Source of the DNA: JAWKZG01 sp041396125
GTDB taxonomy: Bacteria; Pseudomonadota; Gammaproteobacteria; Competibacterales; Competibacteraceae
Assembly (NCBI GenBank): GCA_041396125.1
Contig: JAWKZG010000001.1
Location: 434,001 to 498,000, forward strand
Direction of reading: 5' to 3'
Length of the DNA: 64,000 nucleotides
The notes beneath the pieces were generated by a model, which was not told the DNA's origin, searched no databases, and saw only the letters and a program-made list of their open reading frames with translations. Each line of letters starts with the position of its first letter. Position 1 is the stretch's first letter. Shown piece after piece: positions 1-10,379 of the stretch. The position numbers were made by a program, and so were the translations under genes.

Positions 1-1
1 A

Positions 2-289
2 TTTTCACAGGAAGACCCGGGCGCTGCTGCGCGCTTGTTTAAGGAATTCCTGAAAAATAAGGATAACGAAAAACTTATTATCAAGACACTAGCCATCAGT
101 GGCCAGGCCTTGCCGGCATCGGAGCTAGATCGGCTGGCCAGCTTGCCCACTCGTGAGCAGGCACTCAGCCTCTTGATGGCTTGCATGAAGGCTCCGCTTG
201 ATAAGTTTGCTCGTACCTTGAACGAAGTGCCTGGCAAATTTGTCCGTACCCTGGCCGCGCTGCGCGATCAGAAACAAGAAACAACTTAA
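2..289 (+). CDS. rplJ: 50S ribosomal protein L10, C-terminal part
   Basis: The reading frame is open from base 2 to the stop at 287-289 and encodes the last 95 residues of L10; the start lies upstream of the window. L10 anchors the L7/L12 stalk on the large subunit and, with L12, represses translation of its own operon in relatives. The visible text contains the family landmark EDPGAAARLFKEF near the left edge and the C-terminal helix KFVRTLAALRDQK that carries the L12 dimers. rplL follows 79 bases downstream in the usual order. The ATG/TTG codons inside this stretch are internal, so no start is called. Confidence 0.95.
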   Translation, partial: FSQEDPGAAARLFKEFLKNKDNEKLIIKTLAISGQALPASELDRLASLPTREQALSLLMACMKAPLDKFARTLNEVPGKFVRTLAALRDQKQETT

Positions 290-368
290 ACTGAGCGATG
301 CTTTGAGGGCTGCAACTACGAGTGAGCGGCTCCTTTAAGTATGCTGTATTTTCGATGGAGTAGTTTAA

Positions 369-752
369 ATGGCTGTTGCTAAAGAAGAAATTCTGGAAAC
401 TATTGGCAATATGACGGTTCTGGAAATCGTTGACTTAATTGCCGCTATGGAAGAAAAATTCGGCGTTAGCGCTGCTGCTGCTATTGCCGCTGTACCTGCT
501 GCCGCAGGTGGTAGCGGTGAAGCCGCTGTTGCTGAGGAAAAAACCGAGTTTGATGTTGTGATGTCATCCTTTGGTGAAAAGAAAGTTAATGTTATTAAAG
601 TAGTGCGTGAAATCACCGGGCTTGGTCTGAAAGAGGCTAAAGACCTAGTGGAAGGCGTGCCTTCAACAATTAAAGAAGGTGTGTCCAAGGACGAAGCCGA
701 ATCCATCAAGAAAAAACTGGAAGAAGCTGGCGCTGCTGTCGAGGTCAAGTAA
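369..752 (+). CDS. rplL: 50S ribosomal protein L7/L12
   Basis: This 127-residue protein is the flexible stalk protein that recruits EF-G, EF-Tu and other GTPase factors to the ribosome. The N-terminal dimerisation helices (about residues 1-35), an Ala/Gly-rich hinge (about 36-55) and the C-terminal factor-binding domain with the VVREITGLGLKEAKDLVE helix pair are all visible. The ATG at 369 is preceded by GGAG (357-360). It is six residues longer than the 121-residue E. coli protein, mostly in the hinge. It follows rplJ and precedes rpoB after a 245-base structured spacer, the classical rplJL-rpoBC order. Confidence 0.98.
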   Translation: MAVAKEEILETIGNMTVLEIVDLIAAMEEKFGVSAAAAIAAVPAAAGGSGEAAVAEEKTEFDVVMSSFGEKKVNVIKVVREITGLGLKEAKDLVEGVPSTIKEGVSKDEAESIKKKLEEAGAAVEVK

Positions 753-781
753 AAGCATCCCGGCGAGTGGATGCGGGATAC

Positions 782-838
782 CGCCTGTTCCTTGGCGGAC
801 AGGCGTCATCGCAGGCTGGTGGTATATGCCACCGGCCT
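782..838 (+). promoter_or_regulatory. Two tandem hairpins in the rplL-rpoB spacer
   Basis: Two inverted repeats lie head to tail. The first pairs CGCCTGT (782-788) with ACAGGCG (799-805). The second pairs AGGCTGGTGG (813-822) with CCACCGGCCT (829-838), ten pairs with one G-U, around a six-base loop. Only a short T stretch follows, so this looks like a partial attenuator or RNA-processing site. In E. coli the same spacer holds an attenuator and an RNase III site; equivalence here is inference. I see no open reading frame worth calling in 753-997. Confidence 0.5.
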
Positions 839-997
839 TTAAGTGTTTGGATGGACTTGTTATTCGTGACGGAGCGTGAGCATTGTTGCTACTCGCTCAG
901 TTTTTGTAATTTTAGTTGCTAGGTCAAACCGGACACGGTTGCGCTACGATGGCGCGGTGTCTGTATGATCGCTATAAACCGACGTCGAGGAAGCCCG

Positions 998-3900
998 ATG
1001 GCCTATACGTTTACAGAGAAAAAACGCATTCGCAAAGATTTCGGTAAACGCCCGAGTATCTTGGAAGCGCCCTATTTGTTGGCGATTCAGCTTGACTCTT
1101 ATCAGGAGTTTTTGCAAGCGGATAAAGCGCCGGAAAAGCGTCGGGACATGGGCTTGCACGCGGCGTTCAAGTCGGTGTTTCCTATCGCCAGCTATTCAGG
1201 CAATGCGCGTTTGGAATATGTCAGTTATCGCTTGGGCGAGCCGTCATTCGATGTCCGTGAATGCCAATTGCGTGGATTGACGTACGCGGCACCTTTGCGG
1301 GTTAAGCTGCGCTTGGTGATCTTCGACAAAGAAGCTGAAGCTGGCTCGCAGACTCCTAAAGAAATACGCGAAAATGAAGTCTATATGGGCGAAATGCCCC
1401 TGATGACTGAGAACGGTACTTTTGTTATCAATGGTACTGAGCGCGTTATCGTATCGCAATTACATCGTTCGCCGGGTGTGTTTTTCGATCATGACCGCGG
1501 TAAAACGCATTCCTCCGGCAAGCTGCTATTTTCCGCGCGAGTAATTCCTTATCGTGGTTCTTGGCTCGATTTTGAGTTTGATGCTAAAGACTTGCTGTAT
1601 GCACGTATCGATCGCCGTCGTAAGTTGCCCGTTACGGTACTGCTGCGCGCTCTGGGCTATGAGACCGAAGAAATATTAGCGCTGTTTTTTGAAACAAACA
1701 CTTTCCACCTGTCGTCACAAGGCATTCATTTTGATTTAATTCCAGAGCGATTACGGGGTGAGCTCGCCGGTTTTGATATCGTGCTTGGCGACAAAATCCT
1801 GGTTGAAGCAGGACGACGGATTACCGCACGCCATATTCGTGATTTGCAGAAAGCGGATATTAAAACTCTGGAAGTGCCGGTTGACTATTTGCTGGGTAAA
1901 ATCCTGGCCCATGAAGTGATAGATGATACCACCGGCGAAATTGTCGCGCCTGCCAATGACGAGCTAACCACTGAAACGTTGGTAAAAATTCAGAAAGCCG
2001 GTGTTAAACAGATTCGCACATTGTACGTTAACGATCTAGATCGTGGGCCCTACATTTCTAATACCTTGCGCGCGGATCTAACTCGAAATCAGTTGGAAGC
2101 GCAGGTTGAGATTTATCGCATGATGCGCCCTGGTGAGCCACCAACTAAGGAGGCTGCACAGACGCTGTTCCATAATCTGTTTTTTACCGATGAGCGCTAT
2201 GATATATCGCCCGTAGGACGAATGAAGTTCAATCGTCGGGTGGGACGGACCAGTGAAGAGGGTCCCAGCGAGCTGATTGATCATAAGTATGCAGGTAGTC
2301 TGTCGGATATCGCGCAGTTTCGTGCTTACAAAGAGCGCTGCGAAACGGCGGATGGTGATGATATCATCGATGTTCTTAAGGTATTGATTGATATCAAAAA
2401 CGGCAATGGTACGGTAGACGATATCGATCACCTTGGCAATCGCCGTATTCGCTGCGTGGGTGAGATGACCGAGAATGTTTTCCGGATTGGTTTGGTGCGG
2501 GTAGAGCGTGCCGTCAAGGAACGACTCGGTATGGCTGAGTCCGAAGGTCTGACCCCGCAGGATCTGATCAATGCTAAGCCGGTAGCAGCGGCTATTAAAG
2601 AGTTTTTTGGTTCCAGCCAGCTCAGCCAGTTCATGGATCAGAATAACCCTTTGTCAGAAGTTACTCACAAGCGTCGAGTGTCCGCTCTTGGCCCGGGTGG
2701 TTTGACCCGTGAGCGGGCCGGTTTCGAGGTGCGTGATGTGCATCCAACACACTACGGTCGGGTCTGCCCGATTGAAACGCCGGAAGGGCCGAATATCGGT
2801 TTGATCAACTCTTTGGCGGTATATGCCCGAACGAATAAATACGGCTTTCTGGAAACACCGTACCGTAAAGTTGTAGATAGCAAAGTTACCGACCAGATCG
2901 ATTATTTATCGGCGATCGAAGAGGGTAATTTTGTGATTGCCCAGGCCAATGCCACCCTTGATGAAGACGGTCGCTTAATCGACGATCTGGTGTCGTCGCG
3001 GTTTCAGAACGAATTCAGCCTGTCTACCCCGGATCGCGTCCAATATATGGACGTGTCGCCCAAGCAGATTGTCTCTGTGGCTGCTGCATTGATACCGTTC
3101 TTGGAGCATGATGATGCTAACCGCGCCTTGATGGGTTCAAACATGCAGCGTCAAGCGGTACCAACCTTGCGGGCGGAGAAGCCGTTGGTAGGTACCGGGA
3201 TCGAGCGCAAAGTGGCAATTGACTCCGGTGTTACTGTCGTTGCTCGGCGTGGTGGTGAGGTCGACTCGGTGGATGCCGGTCGGATTGTGGTACGGGTTAA
3301 CGATGACGAAACCGAAGCCGGCGAGCCTGGTGTGGACATCTATAATCTGACTAAATACACCCGTTCCAACCAGAATACCTGTATTAACCAACGACCGTTG
3401 GTGAAACTGGGCGATATTGTCTCCAAAGGCGATGTGCTGGCTGACGGACCAAGTACTGATCTGGGCGAATTGGCTTTAGGTCAGAATCTGCTGGTCGCTT
3501 TTATGCCTTGGAATGGGTATAACTTCGAGGATTCAATCCTGATCTCGGAGCGGGTCGTGCAGGAAGACCGTTTCACGACTATCCATATCGAAGAACTGAC
3601 CTGCGTAGCGCGAGATACCAAGTTGGGTGCTGAGGATATCACTGCTGATATTCCAAATGTCGGCGAAAGTGCGCTGGCTAAACTGGATGATACCGGCATT
3701 GTTTATATTGGTGCGGAAGTGCAGTCAGGCGATATTCTGGTTGGTAAAGTAACGCCCAAAGGTGAGACTCAGCTGACGCCGGAAGAAAAACTATTGCGCG
3801 CAATTTTCGGTGAGAAAGCATCCGACGTTAAAGACACGTCGCTGCGTGTGCCTTCCGGTATGGATGGAACAGTAATTGATGTGCGCGTCTTTACCCGCGA

Positions 3901-5152
3901 TGGGGTGGAGAAAGATGCACGCGCGAAGGAAATTGAGGCAGCTGAGTTGGCGCGGGTCAGAAAAGATCTGAATGATCAGTTACGCATTCTGGAGGACGAT
4001 ACTTACGAGCGGGTCGAGCGCTTGCTGGCAGGGAAAGTAGCGCTGCGGGGCCCAGGTGAATTAAGTCGGGGCGGCAAGGTAGGTAAAGCGTATCTTGCCA
4101 AGCTGCCGCGTGAACGCTGGTTCGAAATCCATATGGAAGAGGAAGAATTGAACGACCAGCTGGAAGTTGTGCAGGATCAGCTTGCGCAACAACGCAGGGA
4201 TTTCGACGCCAAGTTTGAAGAAAAGCGTGGCAAGTTGACCCAGGGTGACGATTTGCCGCCCGGTGTACTGAAAATGGTCAAAGTCTATCTGGCTGTCAAA
4301 CGCCGTGTTCAGCCAGGCGACAAAATGGCTGGTCGGCATGGTAATAAAGGTGTTGTCTCCATGATTGTGCCGCCAGAAGATATGCCCTATCTGGAAGATG
4401 GCACCTCTGTAGATATCGTTCTGAATCCATTGGGCGTGCCTTCCCGCATGAATGTTGGGCAGGTGCTTGAAACCCATTTAGGCTGGGCTGCTAAAGGTTT
4501 AGGCTTGAAGATTGGCAGGATGCTTGAAGCGCAGCAGCAAGTGCAGGAATTGCGCAACTTCCTGGAGCAGATCTACAACACGGGTGCCGAGAAGAAAGTT
4601 GAGCTGGATCAGTTTAGCGATGCCGAGATACTTGAGCTGTGCAGCAACTTGAAAACAGGCGTGCCGATGGCGACCCCGGTGTTTGATGGCGCGACTGAAG
4701 ATGAATTGCGCGCGATGTTGAAACTGGCGGGAGTGTCGGAAAACGGCCAGGCAGTTTTGTACGACGGGCGTACCGGTGAAGCGTTTGAACGCCCGGTGAC
4801 TGTCGGCTATATGTATATGTTGAAGCTGAATCATCTGGTCGATGACAAGATGCATGCCCGCTCTACCGGCCCCTATAGTTTGGTAACGCAGCAACCGCTT
4901 GGTGGTAAAGCCCAGTTTGGTGGGCAGCGTTTCGGGGAGATGGAAGTCTGGGCGCTGGAGGCATACGGTGCCTCGTATACCCTGCAGGAGATGCTGACAG
5001 TGAAATCCGACGATGTGAACGGACGAACCAAGATTTACAAAAACATTGTTGATGGCGACCATCGTATGGAAGCTGGAATGCCGGAATCGTTCAATGTGTT
5101 GGTCAAGGAAATCCGGTCCTTAGGCATCAACGTCGAGTTGGAGCATGATTAA
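998..5152 (+). CDS. rpoB: DNA-directed RNA polymerase subunit beta
   Basis: The 1384-residue beta subunit forms half of the RNA polymerase active-centre cleft. The frame could start at 965, but the ATG at 998 gives the family N-terminus MAYTFTEKKRIRKDFG and has GAGG at 987-990. The rifampicin pocket around residue 540 (SQFMDQNNPLSEVTHKRR) is intact and wild type in appearance, followed by the switch region RVCPIETPEGPN. The conserved GDKMAGRHGNKG motif lies near residue 1107. It is about 40 residues longer than E. coli RpoB. Unlike rpoC just downstream, the 4.2-kb frame is unbroken. Confidence 0.98.
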   Translation: MAYTFTEKKRIRKDFGKRPSILEAPYLLAIQLDSYQEFLQADKAPEKRRDMGLHAAFKSVFPIASYSGNARLEYVSYRLGEPSFDVRECQLRGLTYAAPLRVKLRLVIFDKEAEAGSQTPKEIRENEVYMGEMPLMTENGTFVINGTERVIVSQLHRSPGVFFDHDRGKTHSSGKLLFSARVIPYRGSWLDFEFDAKDLLYARIDRRRKLPVTVLLRALGYETEEILALFFETNTFHLSSQGIHFDLIPERLRGELAGFDIVLGDKILVEAGRRITARHIRDLQKADIKTLEVPVDYLLGKILAHEVIDDTTGEIVAPANDELTTETLVKIQKAGVKQIRTLYVNDLDRGPYISNTLRADLTRNQLEAQVEIYRMMRPGEPPTKEAAQTLFHNLFFTDERYDISPVGRMKFNRRVGRTSEEGPSELIDHKYAGSLSDIAQFRAYKERCETADGDDIIDVLKVLIDIKNGNGTVDDIDHLGNRRIRCVGEMTENVFRIGLVRVERAVKERLGMAESEGLTPQDLINAKPVAAAIKEFFGSSQLSQFMDQNNPLSEVTHKRRVSALGPGGLTRERAGFEVRDVHPTHYGRVCPIETPEGPNIGLINSLAVYARTNKYGFLETPYRKVVDSKVTDQIDYLSAIEEGNFVIAQANATLDEDGRLIDDLVSSRFQNEFSLSTPDRVQYMDVSPKQIVSVAAALIPFLEHDDANRALMGSNMQRQAVPTLRAEKPLVGTGIERKVAIDSGVTVVARRGGEVDSVDAGRIVVRVNDDETEAGEPGVDIYNLTKYTRSNQNTCINQRPLVKLGDIVSKGDVLADGPSTDLGELALGQNLLVAFMPWNGYNFEDSILISERVVQEDRFTTIHIEELTCVARDTKLGAEDITADIPNVGESALAKLDDTGIVYIGAEVQSGDILVGKVTPKGETQLTPEEKLLRAIFGEKASDVKDTSLRVPSGMDGTVIDVRVFTRDGVEKDARAKEIEAAELARVRKDLNDQLRILEDDTYERVERLLAGKVALRGPGELSRGGKVGKAYLAKLPRERWFEIHMEEEELNDQLEVVQDQLAQQRRDFDAKFEEKRGKLTQGDDLPPGVLKMVKVYLAVKRRVQPGDKMAGRHGNKGVVSMIVPPEDMPYLEDGTSVDIVLNPLGVPSRMNVGQVLETHLGWAAKGLGLKIGRMLEAQQQVQELRNFLEQIYNTGAEKKVELDQFSDAEILELCSNLKTGVPMATPVFDGATEDELRAMLKLAGVSENGQAVLYDGRTGEAFERPVTVGYMYMLKLNHLVDDKMHARSTGPYSLVTQQPLGGKAQFGGQRFGEMEVWALEAYGASYTLQEMLTVKSDDVNGRTKIYKNIVDGDHRMEAGMPESFNVLVKEIRSLGINVELEHD

Positions 5153-5212
5153 ACGGTCTGTGTGCGGCTAGTACAGCACGTCCCGAACCAGATACTTAAT
5201 GCGAGCGAGCTT

Positions 5213-8200
5213 ATGAAAGATTTATTGACATTATTTAAGCAGCAAGACAACCCTGACGATTTTGATGGCATTCGGATCGGCTTGGCGTCGCCCGATATGA
5301 TTCGGTCGTGGTCATTCGGCGAAGTGAAAAAGCCAGAAACGATCAACTACCGAACCTTCAAACCAGAACGTGATGGCTTGTTCTGTGCCAAGATTTTTGG
5401 CCCGGTTAAAGATTACGAGTGCCTGTGTGGCAAATACAAGCGGCTCAAGCATCGTGGCGTGGTCTGTGAAAAATGTGGCGTTGAAGTCACATTGCAAAAG
5501 TCCGCCGCGAACGGATGGGGCATATTGAGCTTGCCAGTCCAGTCGCACATATCTGGTTTCTGAAATCATTGCCCTCACGGATCGGTTTATTGCTGGATAT
5601 GACCCTGCGAGATATCGAGCGGGTACTGTATTTTGAATCCTTTGTAGTGGTTGATCCGGGACTGACCCCACTTGAGCGGGGCCAGTTGCTGACTGATGAA
5701 GGTTATCTGGAAGTTATCGAGCAGTATGGCGATGAGTTTGATGCCCGTATGGGGGCTGAAGCGGTATTCGAGCTATTGCAGGCTATTGACCTTAAGGACG
5801 AAGCTACTAAACTGCGGGAAGAGCTTGCTGAATGCACTTCAGAGACCAAACTCAAACGGATCAGTAAACGGCTCAAACTGGTAGAGTCCTTTCTTGAATC
5901 TGGTAACAAGCCTGAGTGGATGGTGATGACGGTGCTGCCGGTACTGCCGCCGGATTTGCGTCCATTGGTGCCACTGGATGGCGGCCGCTTCGCAACCTCT
6001 GATCTGAATGATCTGTATCGCCGGGTGATTAACCGCAATAACCGCTTAAAGCGGTTATTGGAACTGAATGCTCCTGACATCATCGTGCGTAACGAAAAAC
6101 GCATGTTACAGGAAGCGGTCGACTCCTTACTGGATAATGGTCGTCGTGGGCGGGCAATCACGGGCAGCAATAAACGACCCCTGAAATCGCTGGCCGATAT
6201 GATCAAGGGCAAACAGGGTCGTTTTCGGCAGAATCTGCTGGGTAAGCGGGTGGATTATTCCGGGCGCTCCGTGATAGTTGTTGGCCCGACTTTGCGTTTG
6301 CATCAGTGTGGTCTGCCCAAGAAAATGGCGCTGGAGCTTTTCAAGCCGTTTATTTTTTCCAAACTAATTCGGCGTGGTATCGCTACCACGATCAAAGCAG
6401 CCAAGAAAATGGTCGAGCGGGAAGAACCGCATGTATGGGATATTCTGGAAGAGGTTATCCGTGAGCATCCAGTGCTGCTGAACCGTGCGCCTACTCTGCA
6501 CCGTTTGGGTATTCAGGCTTTCGAGCCCGTCCTCATTGAAGGTAAAGCGATTCAGTTGCATCCACTGGTTTGTACTGCATTTAACGCAGACTTTGATGGT
6601 GACCAGATGGCTGTGCACGTGCCTTTGTCTATCGAGGCACAGTTGGAAGCGCGGGCTTTGATGATGTCTACCAATAATATTCTGAGTCCGGCTAATGGTG
6701 AGCCAATCATTGTGCCATCACAGGATGTGGTGCTAGGACTCTACTATATGACGCGAGAGCGAATCAACGCTAAAGGCGAAGGGATGATCTTTGCCGATGT
6801 GGCAGAAGTCCATAGAGCCTATGAGAGCCGTTTGGTAGAGTTGCATGCCCGGGTACAAGTCCGGATACCCGAGACGCTTGAAGATGAAGAAATCGGCGAA
6901 CTTCGCACTATTGTAAAACGGGTTGAAACGACCGTTGGCCGGGCACTGTTGTCCGAGATATTGCCCGCAGGGCTGCCCTTTTCACTGGTCAACCAAACCC
7001 TGAACAAAAAAGGTATTTCGCGTTTGATCAACGCTTGTTACCGGCATGTGGGTTTGAAGGAAACAGTCATTTTCGCTGACCAGTTGATGTATACCGGTTT
7101 CTATTATGCGACCCGCTCAGGCTCGTCTATCGGCTTTGAGGATTTGGTTATTCCGGATGAGAAACCGGATATCCTGGCCAGAGCTGAGGAAGAGGTCAAA
7201 GAAATTGAGAACCAGTTTGCATCCGGCTTAGTAACGGCAGGTGAGCGCTACAATAAAGTCGTTGATATCTGGTCGCGTACCAACGATCAGGTCGCTAAGG
7301 CAATGATGGATAAGCTGGGTACGGACAGCGTCAAGGATCGTGAGGGCAAGGATATCAAGCAGCCCTCTTTCAATTCGGTTTATATTATGGCTGACTCCGG
7401 CGCACGGGGCTCGGCGGCGCAAATTCGCCAGCTTGCGGGAATGCGTGGTTTGATGGCGAAGCCGGACGGCTCGATTATCGAAACGCCAATCACCGCCAAC
7501 TTCCGTGAGGGTTTGGACGTACTGCAATACTTCATCTCGACTCACGGTGCACGTAAAGGCTTAGCCGATACTGCGCTGAAAACGGCAAACTCGGGTTATC
7601 TGACCCGACGCTTGGTTGATGTGGCGCAGGATCTTGTTGTAACAGAAGAGGATTGCGGCACCAACGAGGGATTAATCCTGACCGCTATTGTGGAGGGTGG
7701 TGAAGTCGTCGAAGCATTGCATGAACGGGTTCTGGGACGGGCTTTGGCCGAAGATGTATTTAGCCCCGGAACAGATGAGTTGCTGATCGCGGCGGGCACG
7801 ATATTAGACGAACAGCAAGTGGAATCGTTAGCTGAATCTGGTGTGGATCAGATGAGGGTTCGCTCTCCGATTACCTGTGAAGCGCGTTACGGTGTTTGTG
7901 CCTCGTGTTACGGGCGTGATCTGGCACGTGGTCATCGGGTCAATATCGGTGAGGCGGTTGGCGTTATTGCTGCCCAGAGCATCGGCGAGCCGGGTACTCA
8001 GCTTACCATGCGCACATTTCACATTGGTGGTGCAGCATCGCGAGCCGTGGCGGTTAGCAATGTGCAGGTCAAATCACGTGGCACGATCAAGTTGCAGAAT
8101 ATGAAGACCGTGCGCAATAAAGATGGACGCCTGGTCGCGGTATCACGTTCTGGTGAACTGACTTTGACCGATGAGATAGGTCGCGAGCGAGAACGCTATA

Positions 8201-9449
8201 AAGTACCACATGGTGCCTTGTTGACTATTGATGATGGCAGTGTGGCAGAGCCCGGTGATGTTCTGGCGACCTGGGATCCGCATGTGCACCCCGTAATTAC
8301 GGAAGTTGCCGGTCGGGTACAGTTTAGCGATTTCGAAGAAAATGTCACAGTACAGCGCCAGACTGATGAACTGACAGGTATGGAAGCTGGATTGTCCTGG
8401 ATGTGAAACAGCGTGGTGCCAGTGGGCGGGATAAGCGGCCAACGGTTAAAGTCGTTGACCCGGTCTCCGGGCAGGAGCTCACTATTCCGGGTACCGATCA
8501 GGCTGTTGCGTATCCCTTGTCTGCCGGGGCAATTATCAATCTGGCGGATGGCGATGCGGTTGGCGTGGGTGATGTTATTGCCCGAATTCCGCAGGAATCC
8601 TCTAAAACACGTGATATTACTGGTGGTTTGCCGCGAGTCGCGGACTTGTTTGAAGCGCGGAAGCCAAAAGAATCTGCCATTCTGGCTGAGGTGTCAGGTA
8701 CAGTGAAGTTTGGCCGTGACACCAAAGGTAAGCAGCGCCTGATCATTACTGATACTGATGGTGTGGAGCATGAGGAGCTGATTCCTAAATGGCGCCACGT
8801 CAATGTATACGAAGGTGAGAAAGTTGAGCGGGGCGATGTAATTGCTGATGGCGAGCCTAACCCACACGATATCCTGCGCTTGCTGGGGGTGCCAGAACTG
8901 GCAGGCTACCTAGTCAAGGAGATTCAGGATGTTTATCGTCTGCAAGGTGTAAAAATCAGTGATAAACATATCGAGGTTATTATCCGCCAAATGATGCGCA
9001 AGATTGAAGTGATGGCGCCTAACGATACCCGTTTTATAAAAGGTGAGCAGGTTGAACGTGCACGCCTGTTGGACGAAAATGATCGGGTGTTGGGTGAGAA
9101 AGGAGTTCCTGCCTTATGGCAGCCTATGCTGCTAGGTATCACCAAAGCGTCGCTGGCGACCGAATCGTTTATTTCCGCAGCATCCTTCCAGGAAACTACC
9201 CGAGTGCTGACAGAGGCTGCTGTACGCGGTTTACGGGATGACTTGCGTGGCCTTAAAGAGAATGTCATCGTCGGACGATTGATTCCTGCCGGGACAGGAT
9301 TGGCTTATCATTCTGAGCGGCGTGAAAAGCACGCCCAATCCCATGCTGATGATGTATTTAATAACGATGTACCCGTGGCAGGATCGGGTTCGGGAGCTGA
9401 CTCGCAGGATGCTCAGCAAGAAACCGAAACTAGTAACAGAGTGGATTAA
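5213..9449 (+). CDS. rpoC: DNA-directed RNA polymerase subunit beta' (frame broken twice)
   Basis: The catalytic beta' subunit, about 1412 codons (E. coli 1407), begins with the ATG at 5213 (MKDLLTLFKQQ). The Zn-binding site CLCGKYKRLKHRGVVCEKCG is near residue 70, and the Mg-binding active-site loop NADFDGDQ lies near 6580-6615. Two single-base losses break the frame: near 5500, where restoring one G gives the expected QKVRRERMGHIEL, and near 8391, where one base restores the join to VLDVKQRG. Sequence on both sides is conserved to the stop at 9449. Because the gene is essential, sequencing error is far likelier than decay. The gene pairs with rpoB 60 bases upstream. Confidence 0.95.
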
Positions 9450-9493
9450 TACTGCTTTGTAATCCGGTGGTAGGTTTTTGCCTTGGCTGAATA

Positions 9494-9538
9494 CTTGGAG
9501 TTCCTCGTATTTTATGACAGGAGCTCCAAGTTTAATTT
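9494..9538 (+). terminator. Probable intrinsic terminator after rpoC
   Basis: CTTGGAGTTCCT (9494-9505) pairs with AGGAGCTCCAAG (9519-9530): twelve pairs with one G-U, a 13-base loop, then TTTAATTT. It sits 45 bases after the rpoC stop, where a transcription boundary between the rpoBC and str operons is expected. The rest of the 9450-9931 spacer holds an eight-base dyad (9554-9561/9582-9589), the promoter at 9819-9846 and the leader hairpin after it; I see no gene in it. Confidence 0.65.
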
Positions 9539-9818
9539 GGTGCTAATCATTTTCTTTAAACGCCTTGCTGGGAAAGTGTTTGTTTAAAGAGACGATTGTA
9601 AATACTGTGCGATTTTATTTGGTTGAATGTAAAGGTCTATTTCGTTGTAGAGGTAGGGATTGGTCACGATGTGTGTGTTTTTTTACAGGCTTGGCATCTT
9701 GACCGGTTTTTATAAATACAGCAGCTGAGCTTGGTATTTGGGTGCTTCCAATCTAGGCTTAATTGATCAAATCTGACCAAAGAAAACCCAATTCTTAGGC
9801 CTGAGGTGTGCATGGGGC

Positions 9819-9846
9819 TTGACAGCAGCATGAACCATGCTACAAT
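9819..9846 (+). promoter_or_regulatory. Sigma-70-type promoter of the str operon
   Basis: TTGACA (9819-9824) and TACAAT (9841-9846) are separated by 16 bases, close to the ideal sigma-70 arrangement. The predicted start of transcription is near 9853, which gives a leader of about 80 bases before rpsL. Its position between the rpoC terminator and rpsL makes it the probable main promoter for rpsL-rpsG-fusA-tuf and perhaps the following S10 operon. Confidence 0.7.
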
Positions 9847-9858
9847 TCCGCGCCTTTG

Positions 9859-9893
9859 ACAGACGCGGGCCACGCAAGTGGTCTGTTTTTTTT
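9859..9893 (+). terminator. Leader hairpin with eight T residues, possible attenuator before rpsL
   Basis: GGCCAC (9868-9873) pairs with GTGGTC (9878-9883, one G-U) around GCAA, extended by outer ACAGA/TCTGT pairing with a bulge, and is followed at once by eight T (9886-9893). It begins only a few bases after the predicted transcription start, so it could terminate early transcripts of the str operon. Attenuation is inference from shape and position. Confidence 0.5.
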
Positions 9894-9931
9894 CCAGCTT
9901 TACGATATCCCAGCTTTCGGAGTGTTTGCCG

Positions 9932-10306
9932 ATGGCAACAATTAATCAGTTAGTACGTAAGCCGCGCGTGTCGCAGCAAGAGAAAAGCAACGTTCCGGCG
10001 CTAGACGGGTGTCCGCAGAAGCGTGGCGTCTGCACACGTGTTTATACAACCACGCCTAAGAAGCCTAACTCCGCGTTGCGTAAAGTCGCCCGGGTGCGCT
10101 TGACGAACGGCATGGAAGTAAGCAGCTATATTGGTGGCGAAGGCCACAATCTTCAGGAACACTCAGTCGTGCTGATTCGCGGCGGCCGGGTGAAGGACTT
10201 GCCAGGTGTGCGTTATCACACAGTACGGGGTGCATTGGATACCCAAGGTGTGAGCAAGCGCCGGCAAGGTCGCTCCAAATATGGCGCGAAGCGTCCTAAG
10301 TCATAG
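9932..10306 (+). CDS. rpsL: 30S ribosomal protein S12
   Basis: This 124-residue protein, the same length as in E. coli, sits at the decoding centre and controls accuracy. The frame is open further upstream, but the ATG at 9932 gives the universal MATINQLVRKPR start with CGGAG at 9917-9921. The streptomycin-related loops are wild type: PKKPNSALRK (around Lys43) and GGRVKDLPGVRYH (around Lys88). rpsG follows after 73 bases. Confidence 0.98.
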   Translation: MATINQLVRKPRVSQQEKSNVPALDGCPQKRGVCTRVYTTTPKKPNSALRKVARVRLTNGMEVSSYIGGEGHNLQEHSVVLIRGGRVKDLPGVRYHTVRGALDTQGVSKRRQGRSKYGAKRPKS

Positions 10307-10316
10307 TATGTACGTG

Positions 10317-10337
10317 CATAACGCGTAGTGCGTTATG
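10317..10337 (+). promoter_or_regulatory. Hairpin in the rpsL-rpsG spacer
   Basis: CATAACGC (10317-10324) pairs perfectly with GCGTTATG (10330-10337) around the loop GTAGT. In E. coli the S12-S7 intercistronic RNA is where S7 binds to repress translation of the str operon; this hairpin occupies the same place, so a similar role is possible but unproven. A near-copy of the core occurs before rplQ at 27826-27841. Confidence 0.5.
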
Positions 10338-10379
10338 ATGGACGATTAGTAACTACGGCAACAGTTAACGAATACAGAT

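Noticed and set aside
679..879. 66-codon plus-strand frame overlapping the end of rplL
   Set aside because: It starts inside rplL in another frame and runs through the structured rplL-rpoB spacer without any conserved text.
1244..5062. Several antisense reading frames of 70-190 codons opposite rpoB
   Set aside because: They lie wholly inside a conserved coding region, have no family resemblance or ribosome-binding sites, and arise from codon bias on the other strand.
5490..5520. Programmed frameshifting in rpoC and fusA
   Set aside because: No slippery heptamer with downstream structure is evident, the breaks occur at different places in many essential genes, and the pattern matches random small indels.
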